A DNA stretch of 64,000 nt, taken from contig JBGUEQ010000017.1 in the NCBI GenBank assembly GCA_041821265.1, positions 16,835 through 80,834 of the forward strand. Direction: 5' to 3'. The notes below the pieces were generated by a model. The model did not search any database. It was not told where the DNA came from and saw only the letters and a program-made list of their open reading frames with translations. The translations under genes and the position numbers were made by a program. The DNA comes from Lachnotalea sp041821265. GTDB lineage: Bacteria > Bacillota > Clostridia > Lachnospirales > Lachnospiraceae. The number at the start of each line of letters is the position of its first letter. Position 1 is the stretch's first letter. Below, piece after piece: positions 54,436 through 63,016 of this stretch.

Positions 54436-55763
54436 TGGAGCAGATAACTCTAACGGAAATTCCAAGGATTTACACCGGAATTGCAGAATGGGCTGCATGC
54501 TCTATTTATATTTCTGTTCTGGGAAAAAAGTATAAGGGCTCTTCTCTGGGTATTATTATGACGGCGGCACTGTTTATCCAATGCTTTATTCAAGAGCTGG
54601 CAGGATGTCTTGCGAAATCTTTCTGGCTTTTTGGTATGTTTCTGGCGATTGGTATGATGCTTTTTTATTTTTATGTTTGCTGTGAGTTGACATGGTTGAA
54701 TGCGGGGTATTACTGTATTCGGGCATTTATTTTAGCAGAGTTTGCGGCATCCTTGGAATGGCAGCTTTATTATTACACGGTGCAAAGCTCTGGTAATGCA
54801 AATGTTTGGCTTAACATACTTATTTTAGTGGTTGTGTATGTTTTTGTATTTTTGGGTATTTACATGATAGAGCGAAAGCATATGTATCTTTTAAAGGAGT
54901 GGACTACGGCAAAAGAGCTGATTTTTGTCATCGCTGTGGGGATGACAGTATTTTTTGTGAGCAATTTGAGTTTTGTCTATGCGAATACGCCTTTTAGTAG
55001 TCAGATTACAAAGGAGATATTCAATATCAGAACCTTAGTAGATTTGAGTGGACTGACTATTCTATATGCCTACCATATTTTGAGAAAAGAGATGCAGGCA
55101 AAATATGACTTGGATGCGATGAGAAATATTTTGCAAAGTCAGTATACCCTGTATCGAAAGTCCAGCGAGAGCATCGATATCGTTAACCGCAAATACCACG
55201 ACCTTAAGCATCAGATTGCGGTGCTTAGAGCCGAGGAGGATTCGGAAAAACGAATGGCATTTCTGGATGAGATGGAGAGTGAAATTAAGGTTTATGAGGC
55301 ACAGAATAAAACGGGTAACTCTGTTGTGGATACTATTTTAACAGGAAAGAGTATCACCTGCCAAAACTACAATATCGAATTGACCTGCGTTGCGGACGGC
55401 AAGCTTTTGAACTTTATGCATGTCATGGATATCTGCACCATACTTGGAAATGCGTTGGACAATGCGATTGAATGTGAAATTCAGATTGAGGAGGAGGAAA
55501 AAAGACTGATTCACGTTGAAGTTCTTTCCAAAAAGGATTTTATTGTACTTCGATTTGAGAACTATTTTGAGGGGAGTCTGGAATTTGAGGACAGCCTACC
55601 CGCCACGACAAAGGCGAATAAACAGTATCATGGCTATGGAATAAAGAGCATTAAATATACAGCAAAAAAATATAACGGCTGGGTAACGATAAATAAGCGT
55701 GGGAATTGGTTTGAGCTGAATGTGGTGATACCGGTTCAGAAGGAATTCCAAACAAAGATATAA
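54435..55763 (+). CDS. GHKL-type sensor histidine kinase (AgrC-like)
   Basis: 442 residues: six or so membrane spans in residues 1-215, a phospho-acceptor segment RKYHDLKHQIAVL (His255), and a GHKL ATPase with NALDNAIE and YHGYGIKSIK. Overlaps the LytTR gene by one base. Likely senses a peptide or membrane signal. The base composition here is somewhat more GC-rich than neighbouring genes. Confidence 0.92.
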   Translation: MEQITLTEIPRIYTGIAEWAACSIYISVLGKKYKGSSLGIIMTAALFIQCFIQELAGCLAKSFWLFGMFLAIGMMLFYFYVCCELTWLNAGYYCIRAFILAEFAASLEWQLYYYTVQSSGNANVWLNILILVVVYVFVFLGIYMIERKHMYLLKEWTTAKELIFVIAVGMTVFFVSNLSFVYANTPFSSQITKEIFNIRTLVDLSGLTILYAYHILRKEMQAKYDLDAMRNILQSQYTLYRKSSESIDIVNRKYHDLKHQIAVLRAEEDSEKRMAFLDEMESEIKVYEAQNKTGNSVVDTILTGKSITCQNYNIELTCVADGKLLNFMHVMDICTILGNALDNAIECEIQIEEEEKRLIHVEVLSKKDFIVLRFENYFEGSLEFEDSLPATTKANKQYHGYGIKSIKYTAKKYNGWVTINKRGNWFELNVVIPVQKEFQTKI

Positions 55764-55809
55764 TTCAACTGCACTTGAAATTAAAGCAAAAATTGAAGAG
55801 AGGATTTAA

Positions 55810-56217
55810 ATGTTAGAAAAAATTAATTTTGAAGAAGAGTTAGTTGACGATGGAATGATTATTATTAAATTTTTTCTACATATATCACAAAAAGAGCAGA
55901 AGAAGCGATTTAAGCTTTTGGAAAAATCTAAAAAAACTTCATGGCGTATTAACAAACAGGATTGGAATCAAAATAAGAAATAAGACAAATACATGACAGT
56001 TTTTGATGATATCATAGCGAAAACGGATACCGATTTTGCATCATGGACCATTATAGAAGCCACCAATAAAGAATATGCAACAAGCAAGATTGTTGCTACT
56101 GTGGTAGATAGACTTTCCGCAGTGCTGCAACAAAAGACGGATTTTGCCAGAATTAAAGTGTTAGAGACTGTAGTAAATGCGTTAGAAGAAAGAATGGGCG
56201 CAATGAATTTAGATTAG
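55810..56217 (+). pseudogene. C-terminal fragment of PPK2-type polyphosphate:AMP phosphotransferase
   Basis: The frame from 55810 reads EEELVDDGMIIIKFFLHIS and DWNQNKK, then TAA at 55981 where Tyr (TAT) is expected, then DKYMTVFDDIIAKTD, WTIIEATNKEYATSKI to 56217. The match to the end of a PPK2 domain of polyphosphate:AMP phosphotransferase is clear. The Walker A part and everything before it is missing; TAA at 55807 stops the frame upstream. Confidence 0.78.
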
Positions 56218-56231
56218 TAGTATAATAATAA

Positions 56232-56569
56232 AAGCGAAAGATTTATATTAATGGTGTAATATACCGATTGTATGGCTTTGATGAGAGGACCTATTGTCTA
56301 TACTTTGAAAGTGCAGATAATGGACAAGAACTTCAAAAACTCCATATACTAAAAAACGGACAGATAGAAATTGAGAAATATGATGAGGATTTGCTTGATG
56401 GATTGATAGCACTTAAGGTAGAAGGCGTTCGTATTGCATCAGGAAAAGAATTATATTTTGAAGGAGAATTTAAATGTGAGACAGTGAAATTGAAAGCGAT
56501 TCCATACTATTCTTGGGGAATAGGGGAATCAATCAAATGTGCATATGGATGCATGAGTATAGAAATTAA
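56232..56569 (+). pseudogene. C-terminal fragment of a GH127 (DUF1680) arabinofuranosidase
   Basis: Reads YINGVIYRLYGFDERTYCLY, then ESADNGQELQKLHI, VKLKAIPYYSWG. One G appears lost in TGGGGAATAGG (about 56514-56524); in the corrected frame it continues NRGINQMCIWMHEYRN and stops at 56569. The IPYYSWGNRG...MxxW ending is the GH127 C-terminus. The uncorrected frame runs on to 56663 without family similarity. Truncated at the 5' side, so only about 110 of 650 residues remain. Confidence 0.72.
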
Positions 56570-56663
56570 TGTCATACGGCTGGGGAAGGGTAGTCCGTAT
56601 TTTGATGGCGGAAGTAATTATGCTGAGTTAGACTATTTGGATTTTGAGTTTGTATCTGAGTAA

Positions 56664-57136
56664 TAATCAAATAATAAGTTTAGGGAAAATTCTAGGACAT
56701 TAGTGCTTTTATTGGTACTCATGTCCTTTTCTATGGGAAGTAATTGCTTTATGTTTTAAATCACAGATTTTGAAAGAAGATTTAATAAGCTAAATTATTT
56801 TTATACATATAAAATTGCTTAGAGTATATCCCAGATAGACATTCGTGGCAGGCTATTGATGTATAATAAAAAAACTTCCAACGATTAGTTGACAGAAACT
56901 ATAGAATTGTTGTTAAATCTTTTAACAAGACTTTCATCACATAAGTTGGTATAATTAAGATTATTGAGAATTAGTAAAATAACATGGGGTAAGGCTGAAG
57001 TTAGTTACTTTCCACATCCATGTATTATAAATTAAAATCAAAGAAAATAAGCTAGGGTTAACAAAGCATAAATTATTTAAATGTTTTTGTAACGAAAGAA
57101 TCATTTCTTGCACATATCTTATGAGGGGGTGAAAAA
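56664..57136. other. Intergenic region with terminator
   Basis: 473 bases without a supportable gene. A terminator lies at 56694-56730 (AGGACAT...ATGTCCT with an inner AGTGC/GGTACT pairing, then TTTT). A possible ECF-type -35 (TGTAAC) occurs about 50 bases before the sigma gene, but no -10 can be named with confidence. Confidence 0.55.
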
Positions 57137-57625
57137 ATGGATAAGCAGAATTTGGAACAAATATATGAAGAGAATGTTTCAGCTGTATATAAATATTTAT
57201 TCTGCTTAACCCATGACACTTATTTAACAGAAGAATTGACGCAGGAAACCTTTTACCAAGCCACAAAGGGGATTCATAATTTTAGAGGTGATTGTAAACT
57301 ATCTGTTTGGCTATGCCAAATAGGAAAACGCCTATGGTACAAAGAACTGGAAAAACGCAAACGTGAATTTGTACCAATAGAAGAAATTGAAGAGGTAAAA
57401 GCTGACGATAATTTAGAAAGTCATTATCTACAAAATATCGAAAAAGTTGAGCTTTTCAAGCAGTTGCATCAAATGGATGAAATAACTAGAGAAGTAATGT
57501 ATTTGAGACTTACAGGAGAACTGAGTTTTGCAGAGATAGGTGAAATATTGGGTAGAACAGAAAATTGGGCTAGAGTAACGTTTTATCGTGGGAAGCAAAA
57601 AATTGTGAAAGGATGGAAAGAGTGA
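57137..57625 (+). CDS. ECF-type RNA polymerase sigma factor
   Basis: 162 residues: sigma region 2 (YKYLFCLTHDTYLTEELTQE, FRGDCKLSVWLCQIGKRLWY) and region 4 (ITREVMYLRLTGELSFAEIG, RTENWARVTFYRGKQKI). GAGGGGGTG precedes the ATG. The anti-sigma gene starts at its last base, the standard arrangement. Confidence 0.93.
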   Translation: MDKQNLEQIYEENVSAVYKYLFCLTHDTYLTEELTQETFYQATKGIHNFRGDCKLSVWLCQIGKRLWYKELEKRKREFVPIEEIEEVKADDNLESHYLQNIEKVELFKQLHQMDEITREVMYLRLTGELSFAEIGEILGRTENWARVTFYRGKQKIVKGWKE

Positions 57626-58392
57626 TGATTCAAACTATAGACTGTTCAGTGGTAAGAGATTTACTACCAAATTATATTGAAAAGTTAACAAGTAATGAGA
57701 CAAATGAAATTTTAGAAGAACATTTTAACACTTGCACTCAATGTGAAAAAGAGCGAGCTGAAATGCTATGTGAATTTAAAGCAGACAAAATGCCTGAAAA
57801 TCAAGATCTAAAGAAATATCTGAATAAGACGAAACAGATGTATTTATTAAAAGGGATTGCATTATCAATTGCCATAATTGGAATAATTGTTTCTTTTATT
57901 GTAGATATTGCTGTTAATCGTAAACTGACTTGGTCTATCATTGTAGATTTAGGTATCGTGTTTATCTATGCAATTATTTTTACTGCTATATTATGTAAAA
58001 AAAATAAAGTAGTAAAGACTCTAGCAATGTTAAGTATATTAATAGTTCCGTTATTATATGGAATTGAATATGTGGTTAATACAAATTATTTAAATAAATC
58101 AATTCCTTGGGTTAATGAATATGCACTTCCAATTTGTTTTATATGGTTGGGAATACTTTGGCTGACCGCGATTATAAAATATATGACAAAGACAAATATA
58201 TGGAACATGATTGGGATATTACTAATATTAACAATATTTGGAGACACAATTACGGATTCAATAGCACAAAATATATCATTTACAGAAGCATTTTTGACTG
58301 GAGTTGATTGGATAGATTCCATTGTATATTTGATTTGTGCTATACTTTGTTTTATAGTTGGTGCTTTACGAAAAGATAAAAATAGAAGATAA
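57625..58392 (+). CDS. Membrane anti-sigma factor with zinc-binding domain
   Basis: 255 residues from ATG 57625, which overlaps the sigma stop (TGATG). The N-terminal zinc motif HFNTCTQC (HxxxCxxC) binds ECF sigma factors; six membrane spans follow (residues 75-250). An external signal presumably acts through the membrane part to release the sigma factor; the stimulus is unknown. Confidence 0.88.
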   Translation: MIQTIDCSVVRDLLPNYIEKLTSNETNEILEEHFNTCTQCEKERAEMLCEFKADKMPENQDLKKYLNKTKQMYLLKGIALSIAIIGIIVSFIVDIAVNRKLTWSIIVDLGIVFIYAIIFTAILCKKNKVVKTLAMLSILIVPLLYGIEYVVNTNYLNKSIPWVNEYALPICFIWLGILWLTAIIKYMTKTNIWNMIGILLILTIFGDTITDSIAQNISFTEAFLTGVDWIDSIVYLICAILCFIVGALRKDKNRR

Positions 58393-58419
58393 AAAACATA
58401 AAAAGAATGGAGTTTGATT

Positions 58420-59220
58420 ATGAAATTAACATTACTTGGAACAGGAAATGCTTTGGTGACGGAATGCTTTAATACCTGTTTTGCGTTATCATGTGGACGA
58501 CAACATTTTCTAGTAGATACTGGCGGGGGAAACCGAATACTAAAGGTATTGAAGGATTCCGATATCGCAATTGAGGATATACACGATATTTTTATAACAC
58601 ATGAGCATATAGATCATATGCTTGGTATCATTTGGTTGATACGTGTAATTGGTACAAAAATGGATCAAGGAACATATGAAGGCAAACTTTTTATCTATTG
58701 TCATAGAGATTTGGTAGATACAATTCAAACAATAGCCAACCTTACATTAACTTCAAAAATTTGTAAGAACATGGGGGAAAGCATTATCTTTGTTCCACTC
58801 GAAACAGGCGATTGCAAAGAAATCTTGGGATGTGAAGTTACATTTTTTGATATCTTTTCATCAAAGGCAAAACAGTATGGCTTTACGATGAATTTATCTA
58901 GTGGTAAAAAGTTTGCCTGTTTAGGAGATGAGCCATATAATGAAGAGGATTATGAGTATGTAAAGGGTAGTGATTGGCTGATGCATGAAGCATTTTGCTT
59001 GTATAAAGAAGCGGATAAATTTAAGCCTTATGAGAAACATCACAGTACAGTGAAAGATGCTTGTCAGGTAGCAGAAAAATTAGAAATTCCGAATCTTATT
59101 TTATATCACACAGAAGAAGTGAATCTTAAGAAACGAAAAGAATTATATAGAGAAGAAGGACTAAAATATTACAATGGGAATCTGTATGTTCCATATGATT
59201 TGGAGATATTTGAAGTATAA
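58420..59220 (+). CDS. MBL-fold metallo-hydrolase (RNase Z-like)
   Basis: 266 residues from ATG 58420 (GGAG upstream). Metal site HEHIDH, further ligands in CLGDEP and near HHSTVKD, and YHTEE at the end. Closest in layout to ribonuclease Z/arylsulfatase-type hydrolases, but substrate cannot be set from sequence. Not obviously linked to the sigma/anti-sigma pair. Confidence 0.87.
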   Translation: MKLTLLGTGNALVTECFNTCFALSCGRQHFLVDTGGGNRILKVLKDSDIAIEDIHDIFITHEHIDHMLGIIWLIRVIGTKMDQGTYEGKLFIYCHRDLVDTIQTIANLTLTSKICKNMGESIIFVPLETGDCKEILGCEVTFFDIFSSKAKQYGFTMNLSSGKKFACLGDEPYNEEDYEYVKGSDWLMHEAFCLYKEADKFKPYEKHHSTVKDACQVAEKLEIPNLILYHTEEVNLKKRKELYREEGLKYYNGNLYVPYDLEIFEV

Positions 59221-59262
59221 AGTGAGATTATCCATCAATTATATAAAATTTTATATGAGTAA

Positions 59263-59289
59263 GTAGACAACACCTTTAATGTAGACAAC
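59263..59289 (+). promoter_or_regulatory. Two GTAGACAAC repeats upstream of the FadR-type gene
   Basis: GTAGACAAC at 59263-59271 and 59281-59289, spaced 18 bases start to start, about two helical turns. A third copy lies in the ilvD promoter (60082-60090). Candidate binding sites for the GntR protein encoded just downstream. Confidence 0.6.
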
Positions 59290-59328
59290 ATACATGATAT
59301 ACTTAAGAAAAAGAGAAGGTGAATTAGT

Positions 59329-60006
59329 ATGGCAGCAGAGAAAAGATTATCGGATAGTATAGCGGAAGATATTTTGAATTTAATTACAGTAGAAAAAAAA
59401 TTCTTACCTGGTGGTAAACTGCCAAATGAAAATGATTTGTCAGTTCAACTTGGAATTAGCAGAACAACACTAAGGGAAGCAATGCGTATTCTTGTTACGA
59501 ATGGCATATTAGAGATTAAACGTGGAAAAGGAACTTATGTTAGAGATAATTTAAAGATGGAGGAACCTTCCTCGTTGTCTTTGCTTTCAAATGCTAAGGC
59601 AGATGCAAGAGATTTATATGAAATGCGGTTGATATTTGAACCAGAGGCGGCATATTATGCAACGCTAAGAGCGAGTGATAAAGAATTAAAACGAATCTTA
59701 GATTATGGACACCAGGTAGAACAAAAGATAAAAAAGAATGAAGACAGAACCCTGGTAGAACAGAGTTTTCATAAAGCAATAGCGAAGGCTACACATAATG
59801 AATTTATGAATAAATTAATGCCTGTTATTTATCAAGCAATTGATAAAGGCGTTATTTTATCAAAGCAAAAGGAATTAGCGGTAAAAGATACAGTTAATGA
59901 CCATACAATGATTATGGACTTTATGGAAGTAAGAAATGCAGAAGGTGCTAGAAATGCTATGAAAATTCATATTCTGCATGCAATAAAAGAATTAGAAATA
60001 GAATAA
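59329..60006 (+). CDS. GntR-family regulator, FadR subfamily (FCD domain)
   Basis: 225 residues: winged helix (LPNENDLSVQLGISRTTLRE, GILEIKRGKGTYV) and an all-helical FCD ligand domain with His ligands (FHKAIAKATHNEF, KIHILHAI). FadR-type regulators usually bind an organic acid. The shared GTAGACAAC motif before this gene and ilvD suggests it controls both. Confidence 0.9.
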   Translation: MAAEKRLSDSIAEDILNLITVEKKFLPGGKLPNENDLSVQLGISRTTLREAMRILVTNGILEIKRGKGTYVRDNLKMEEPSSLSLLSNAKADARDLYEMRLIFEPEAAYYATLRASDKELKRILDYGHQVEQKIKKNEDRTLVEQSFHKAIAKATHNEFMNKLMPVIYQAIDKGVILSKQKELAVKDTVNDHTMIMDFMEVRNAEGARNAMKIHILHAIKELEIE

Positions 60007-60075
60007 AATGAACAATATTATGGACATTTCATATGAAGTGTCTATTTTTTATGTGCGAATACATAATACAACGAA

Positions 60076-60104
60076 TTGACAGTAGACAACATACAATGTA
60101 TTAT
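60076..60104 (+). promoter_or_regulatory. Promoter of ilvD with operator copy
   Basis: TTGACA (60076-60081), 17-base spacer, TATTAT (60099-60104). GTAGACAAC occupies 60082-60090 in the spacer, so a bound repressor would block RNA polymerase. Confidence 0.7.
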
Positions 60105-60153
60105 ATAATATACAACAAGGTAATGAGATGTAAAAATTGAAAGGAGAATTAAA

Positions 60154-61812
60154 ATGAGAAGTGATCGAATAACAAAGGGTGTAAATGCAGCACCACAAAG
60201 AGCATTATTATACGCATTAGGGTTGACAGATGACGAAATGGGAAAACCCTTGATCGGAATAGTAAGTTCAAAAAATGATATAGTACCTGGACATATGAAT
60301 TTAGACAAAGTAGTAGATGCGGTAAAACAAGGAGTATTATTAGCAGGTGGAATTCCGTTTGTTTTTCCAGCGATAGCAGTTTGTGATGGAATCGCTATGG
60401 GACATGAGGGCATGAAATATTCTTTAGCAACGAGAGAGCTTATTGCAGACTCTACAGAAGCAGTAGCAATGGCACATCCATTTGATGGTTTAGTTATGGT
60501 TCCTAACTGTGATAAAAATGTACCAGGGTTATTGATGGCAGCTGCAAGGGTTAACATTCCATCGATCTTTATAAGTGGAGGGCCAATGTTGGCAGGAAAA
60601 AGAGGAGACCAAAGAATAAGTTATTCAAATGTTTCTGAGGCGGTTAGTCAATACAAAATAGGCGAGATAGATGACGAAAAATTAAAAGAATATGAATGTA
60701 ATGCTTGTCCTACCTGTGGTTCTTGCTCTGGCATGTTTACTGCCAATAGTATGAACTGTTTAACGGAAGTATTAGGAATGGGATTGCCAGGAAATGGTAC
60801 AATACCAGCAGTATATTCAGAAAGAATCAGACTTGCGAAGAGCGCAGGTATGCAGATTATGGAGTTGGTTAAGACGGATATCAAACCAAGAGATATTATG
60901 GTAAAAGAAGCTTTTATCAATGCATTGGCAATTGATATGGCACTAGGATGTAGCACAAATTCTACCTTACATCTACCAGCAATTGCTCACGAATGTGAAA
61001 TAGAATTAAAGCTGGATACCATAAACGAAATATCCGAAAAGACTCCAAATTTATGCCATTTAGCGCCAGCGGGCAATCATTATATTGAAGATTTACAAGA
61101 AGCTGGTGGAATCCCAGCAGTAATGAATGAAATTAATAAATTAGGGGTGTTGCATACAAACTTAATAACCTGTACTGGTAAAACAGTAGGTGAAAACATT
61201 TCAGGTTGTGCGATTAAGAATACAGAGGTTATTCGTACTATTGCAAATCCGTATAGTAAATACGGAGGAATTGCAGTCTTGAAAGGAAATCTTGCACCCG
61301 ATGGTTGCGTTGTAAAACGATCAGCAGTAGCAGATGAAATGATGATACATAAAGGAAAAGCCAGAGTATTTGATTGTGAAGAAGATGCGTTACAAGCAAT
61401 TTATGGAGAAAAAATTCAAGCTGGTGATGTAATCGTAATTCGTTACGAAGGGCCTAAAGGTGGACCAGGAATGCGTGAAATGTTGAATCCAACTTCAGCT
61501 ATCATGGGGAGTGGATTAGGAAATAGCGTGGCTCTTATTACAGATGGAAGGTTCTCAGGCGCAACAAGAGGAGCAGCAATTGGGCATGTATCACCAGAAG
61601 CTGCTGTTGGAGGTAATATAGCTTTAATAGAAGAAGGAGACATGATAGAAATTAATATTCCGCAGTATTTAATTCGAATCGTGGTATCCGATGAAGAACT
61701 ATTGAAAAGGAAAAACAATTGGAAGCCAAGAGAACCTAAAATTACGAAAGGGTATTTATCGCGCTATGCAAAAAGTGTAACATCAGGAAGTACGGGGGCG
61801 ATATTGGTTTAG
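60154..61812 (+). CDS. ilvD: Dihydroxy-acid dehydratase
   Basis: 552 residues of the IlvD/Edd family, an iron-sulfur dehydratase making 2-oxo acids in valine/isoleucine synthesis. Cluster cysteines are in NCDKNVPG, NACPTCGSCSGMF and GCSTNSTLH; also GRFSGATRGAAIGHV. Length fits IlvD. It stands without other ilv genes and next to a FadR-type regulator, so a sugar-acid dehydratase role is a possible alternative. AAAGGAG precedes the ATG. Confidence 0.9.
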   Translation: MRSDRITKGVNAAPQRALLYALGLTDDEMGKPLIGIVSSKNDIVPGHMNLDKVVDAVKQGVLLAGGIPFVFPAIAVCDGIAMGHEGMKYSLATRELIADSTEAVAMAHPFDGLVMVPNCDKNVPGLLMAAARVNIPSIFISGGPMLAGKRGDQRISYSNVSEAVSQYKIGEIDDEKLKEYECNACPTCGSCSGMFTANSMNCLTEVLGMGLPGNGTIPAVYSERIRLAKSAGMQIMELVKTDIKPRDIMVKEAFINALAIDMALGCSTNSTLHLPAIAHECEIELKLDTINEISEKTPNLCHLAPAGNHYIEDLQEAGGIPAVMNEINKLGVLHTNLITCTGKTVGENISGCAIKNTEVIRTIANPYSKYGGIAVLKGNLAPDGCVVKRSAVADEMMIHKGKARVFDCEEDALQAIYGEKIQAGDVIVIRYEGPKGGPGMREMLNPTSAIMGSGLGNSVALITDGRFSGATRGAAIGHVSPEAAVGGNIALIEEGDMIEINIPQYLIRIVVSDEELLKRKNNWKPREPKITKGYLSRYAKSVTSGSTGAILV

Positions 61813-61841
61813 TGTTTATGCTGAGATAAATCTTTCCCAGA

Positions 61842-61869
61842 TTGACAATTCCCTGCCTTATATGATAAT
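61842..61869 (+). promoter_or_regulatory. Promoter of the truncated lipoprotein gene
   Basis: TTGACA (61842-61847), 16-base spacer, GATAAT (61864-61869). Just downstream lies ACTATG-GTAT-CATAGT (about 61885-61900), a likely operator. Confidence 0.5.
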
Positions 61870-61934
61870 TTTTATAAGTACTTTACTATGGTATCATAGT
61901 AACATGCTACCATACAAAACAGGAGAAGGATCAT

Positions 61935-62102
61935 ATGAAGAAAATAGTAGCAATAGTGCTTGCAGTGGGAATGATGTTTTCATTAACGGCATGTAAGGAT
62001 AGTAACAGTGATACACAAGCAACGACAGAAAGTAACACCTTTACAGTGGGATTCCCTCCATTCAGCCATTCGCTTGAAATTAAATATCTTCATACCGATT
62101 AG
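61935..62102 (+). pseudogene. Truncated amino-acid-type ABC substrate-binding lipoprotein
   Basis: 55 residues: lipoprotein signal MKKIVAIVLAVGMMFSLTAC, a short Ser/Thr linker, and TFTVGFPPFSHSLEIKYLHTD before a stop. The TFTVGF...PPF start is that of polar amino acid binding proteins, which run to about 260 residues. Promoter, operator-like repeat and AGGAG site are intact, so the head survived and the body was lost. Confidence 0.65.
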
Positions 62103-62128
62103 TGTTGTAAAAATATTCAAAATTATAC

Positions 62129-62175
62129 TTGACGAGTAAAATACAATGCATTATAGTTGTATGTACAAACAACTA
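62129..62175 (+). promoter_or_regulatory. Promoter and operator before the MarR remnant/nitroreductase
   Basis: TTGACG (62129-62134), 17-base spacer, TATAGT (62152-62157). An inverted repeat TAGTTGT (62154-62160)-N8-ACAACTA (62169-62175) overlaps the -10 and suits a MarR dimer. Confidence 0.6.
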
Positions 62176-62242
62176 AGAGACAAATGAAACGATTTTTATA
62201 TTTACAAGTTTGTCGTGTAAAATTCCACGAATGGAGGAAAAA

Positions 62243-62449
62243 TTGTAAAGTAAGCAACTTGTTGTTCGAAAATCGGAAGATAAAAATGTTTATATTTTCA
62301 ATACAGAAAAAGGTTTGAAGTTACAAAATGATATTGAAGATGCCTGGTCAAGGGTTCATGAAAGTTATGCAGGCATTCTTACAGAGAAAGAGCATGCCCA
62401 GTTTATTGTGACTACGAATAAGATAATTGCAAAATTAGATAATAAGTAA
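62243..62449 (+). pseudogene. C-terminal half of a MarR-family regulator
   Basis: GGAGG is followed by TTG TAA, then an open frame SKQLVVRKSEDKNVYIFNTE and GILTEKEHAQFI to the stop at 62447. The first part matches the beta-wing of MarR proteins and the rest the dimerisation helix. The recognition helices are missing. The retained promoter, palindrome and position before a nitroreductase indicate a former repressor gene. Confidence 0.65.
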
Positions 62450-62467
62450 GAAAATGGAGGATTTACT

Positions 62468-62974
62468 ATGAAAGAAATATTTAATCGCAGAAGCATTAGA
62501 AAGTTCGAAGATAGACCAATTGAGAAGGAGAAGATTGATAAAATAATACGTGCAGCAATGCAGGCTCCTTCTGCAGCGAATCAGCAACCATGGGAATTTA
62601 TTGTTGTTGAGAATAAAGAGAGTTTAAAAGCACTTGCCTTAACTACCCCATATTCAAAACCTATCGAAAGTTCAGCAGTAACAATCGTTCTTCTGGGAAA
62701 CAGCGATTATCTTAAGATTCCAACAGGATGGCAACAGGATATGGGAGCGGTAGCACAAAATATTTTATTAGAATCAGTATACTTAGAACTTGGAGCGGTA
62801 TGGTTGGGGGTCGCTACTTCTGACGTTGCAATTGAATCTGTGAAAAAAACATATCAATTACCAGATAATATCATGCCGTTCGCTATGATTGCAATTGGTT
62901 ATCCGGATGGTCAAAAGAATGAATTGGTTGATCGTTATATTGAGTCACGAGTACATTATGAAAAATGGGCATAA
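62468..62974 (+). CDS. Nitroreductase family protein
   Basis: 168 residues, FMN-dependent NAD(P)H oxidoreductase fold. Flavin-binding NRRSIRKFEDRPI and APSAANQQPWEF, then DMGAVAQNILLES and GLGAVWLGV-like segments. GGAGG precedes the ATG. Probably reduces nitro or quinone compounds; formerly MarR-controlled. Confidence 0.92.
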   Translation: MKEIFNRRSIRKFEDRPIEKEKIDKIIRAAMQAPSAANQQPWEFIVVENKESLKALALTTPYSKPIESSAVTIVLLGNSDYLKIPTGWQQDMGAVAQNILLESVYLELGAVWLGVATSDVAIESVKKTYQLPDNIMPFAMIAIGYPDGQKNELVDRYIESRVHYEKWA

Positions 62975-63016
62975 AAGTAGTGATTATATAAATATGATTA
63001 AACTTGGAGGTATGTT

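Noticed and set aside
56268..56663. Independent 131-residue protein
   Set aside because: Better explained as the frameshifted tail of a GH127 gene; the last 40 residues are out of the original frame.
60042..60557. Minus-strand frame of 171 residues over the ilvD promoter and start
   Set aside because: Would run through a near-consensus promoter and conserved ilvD coding sequence.
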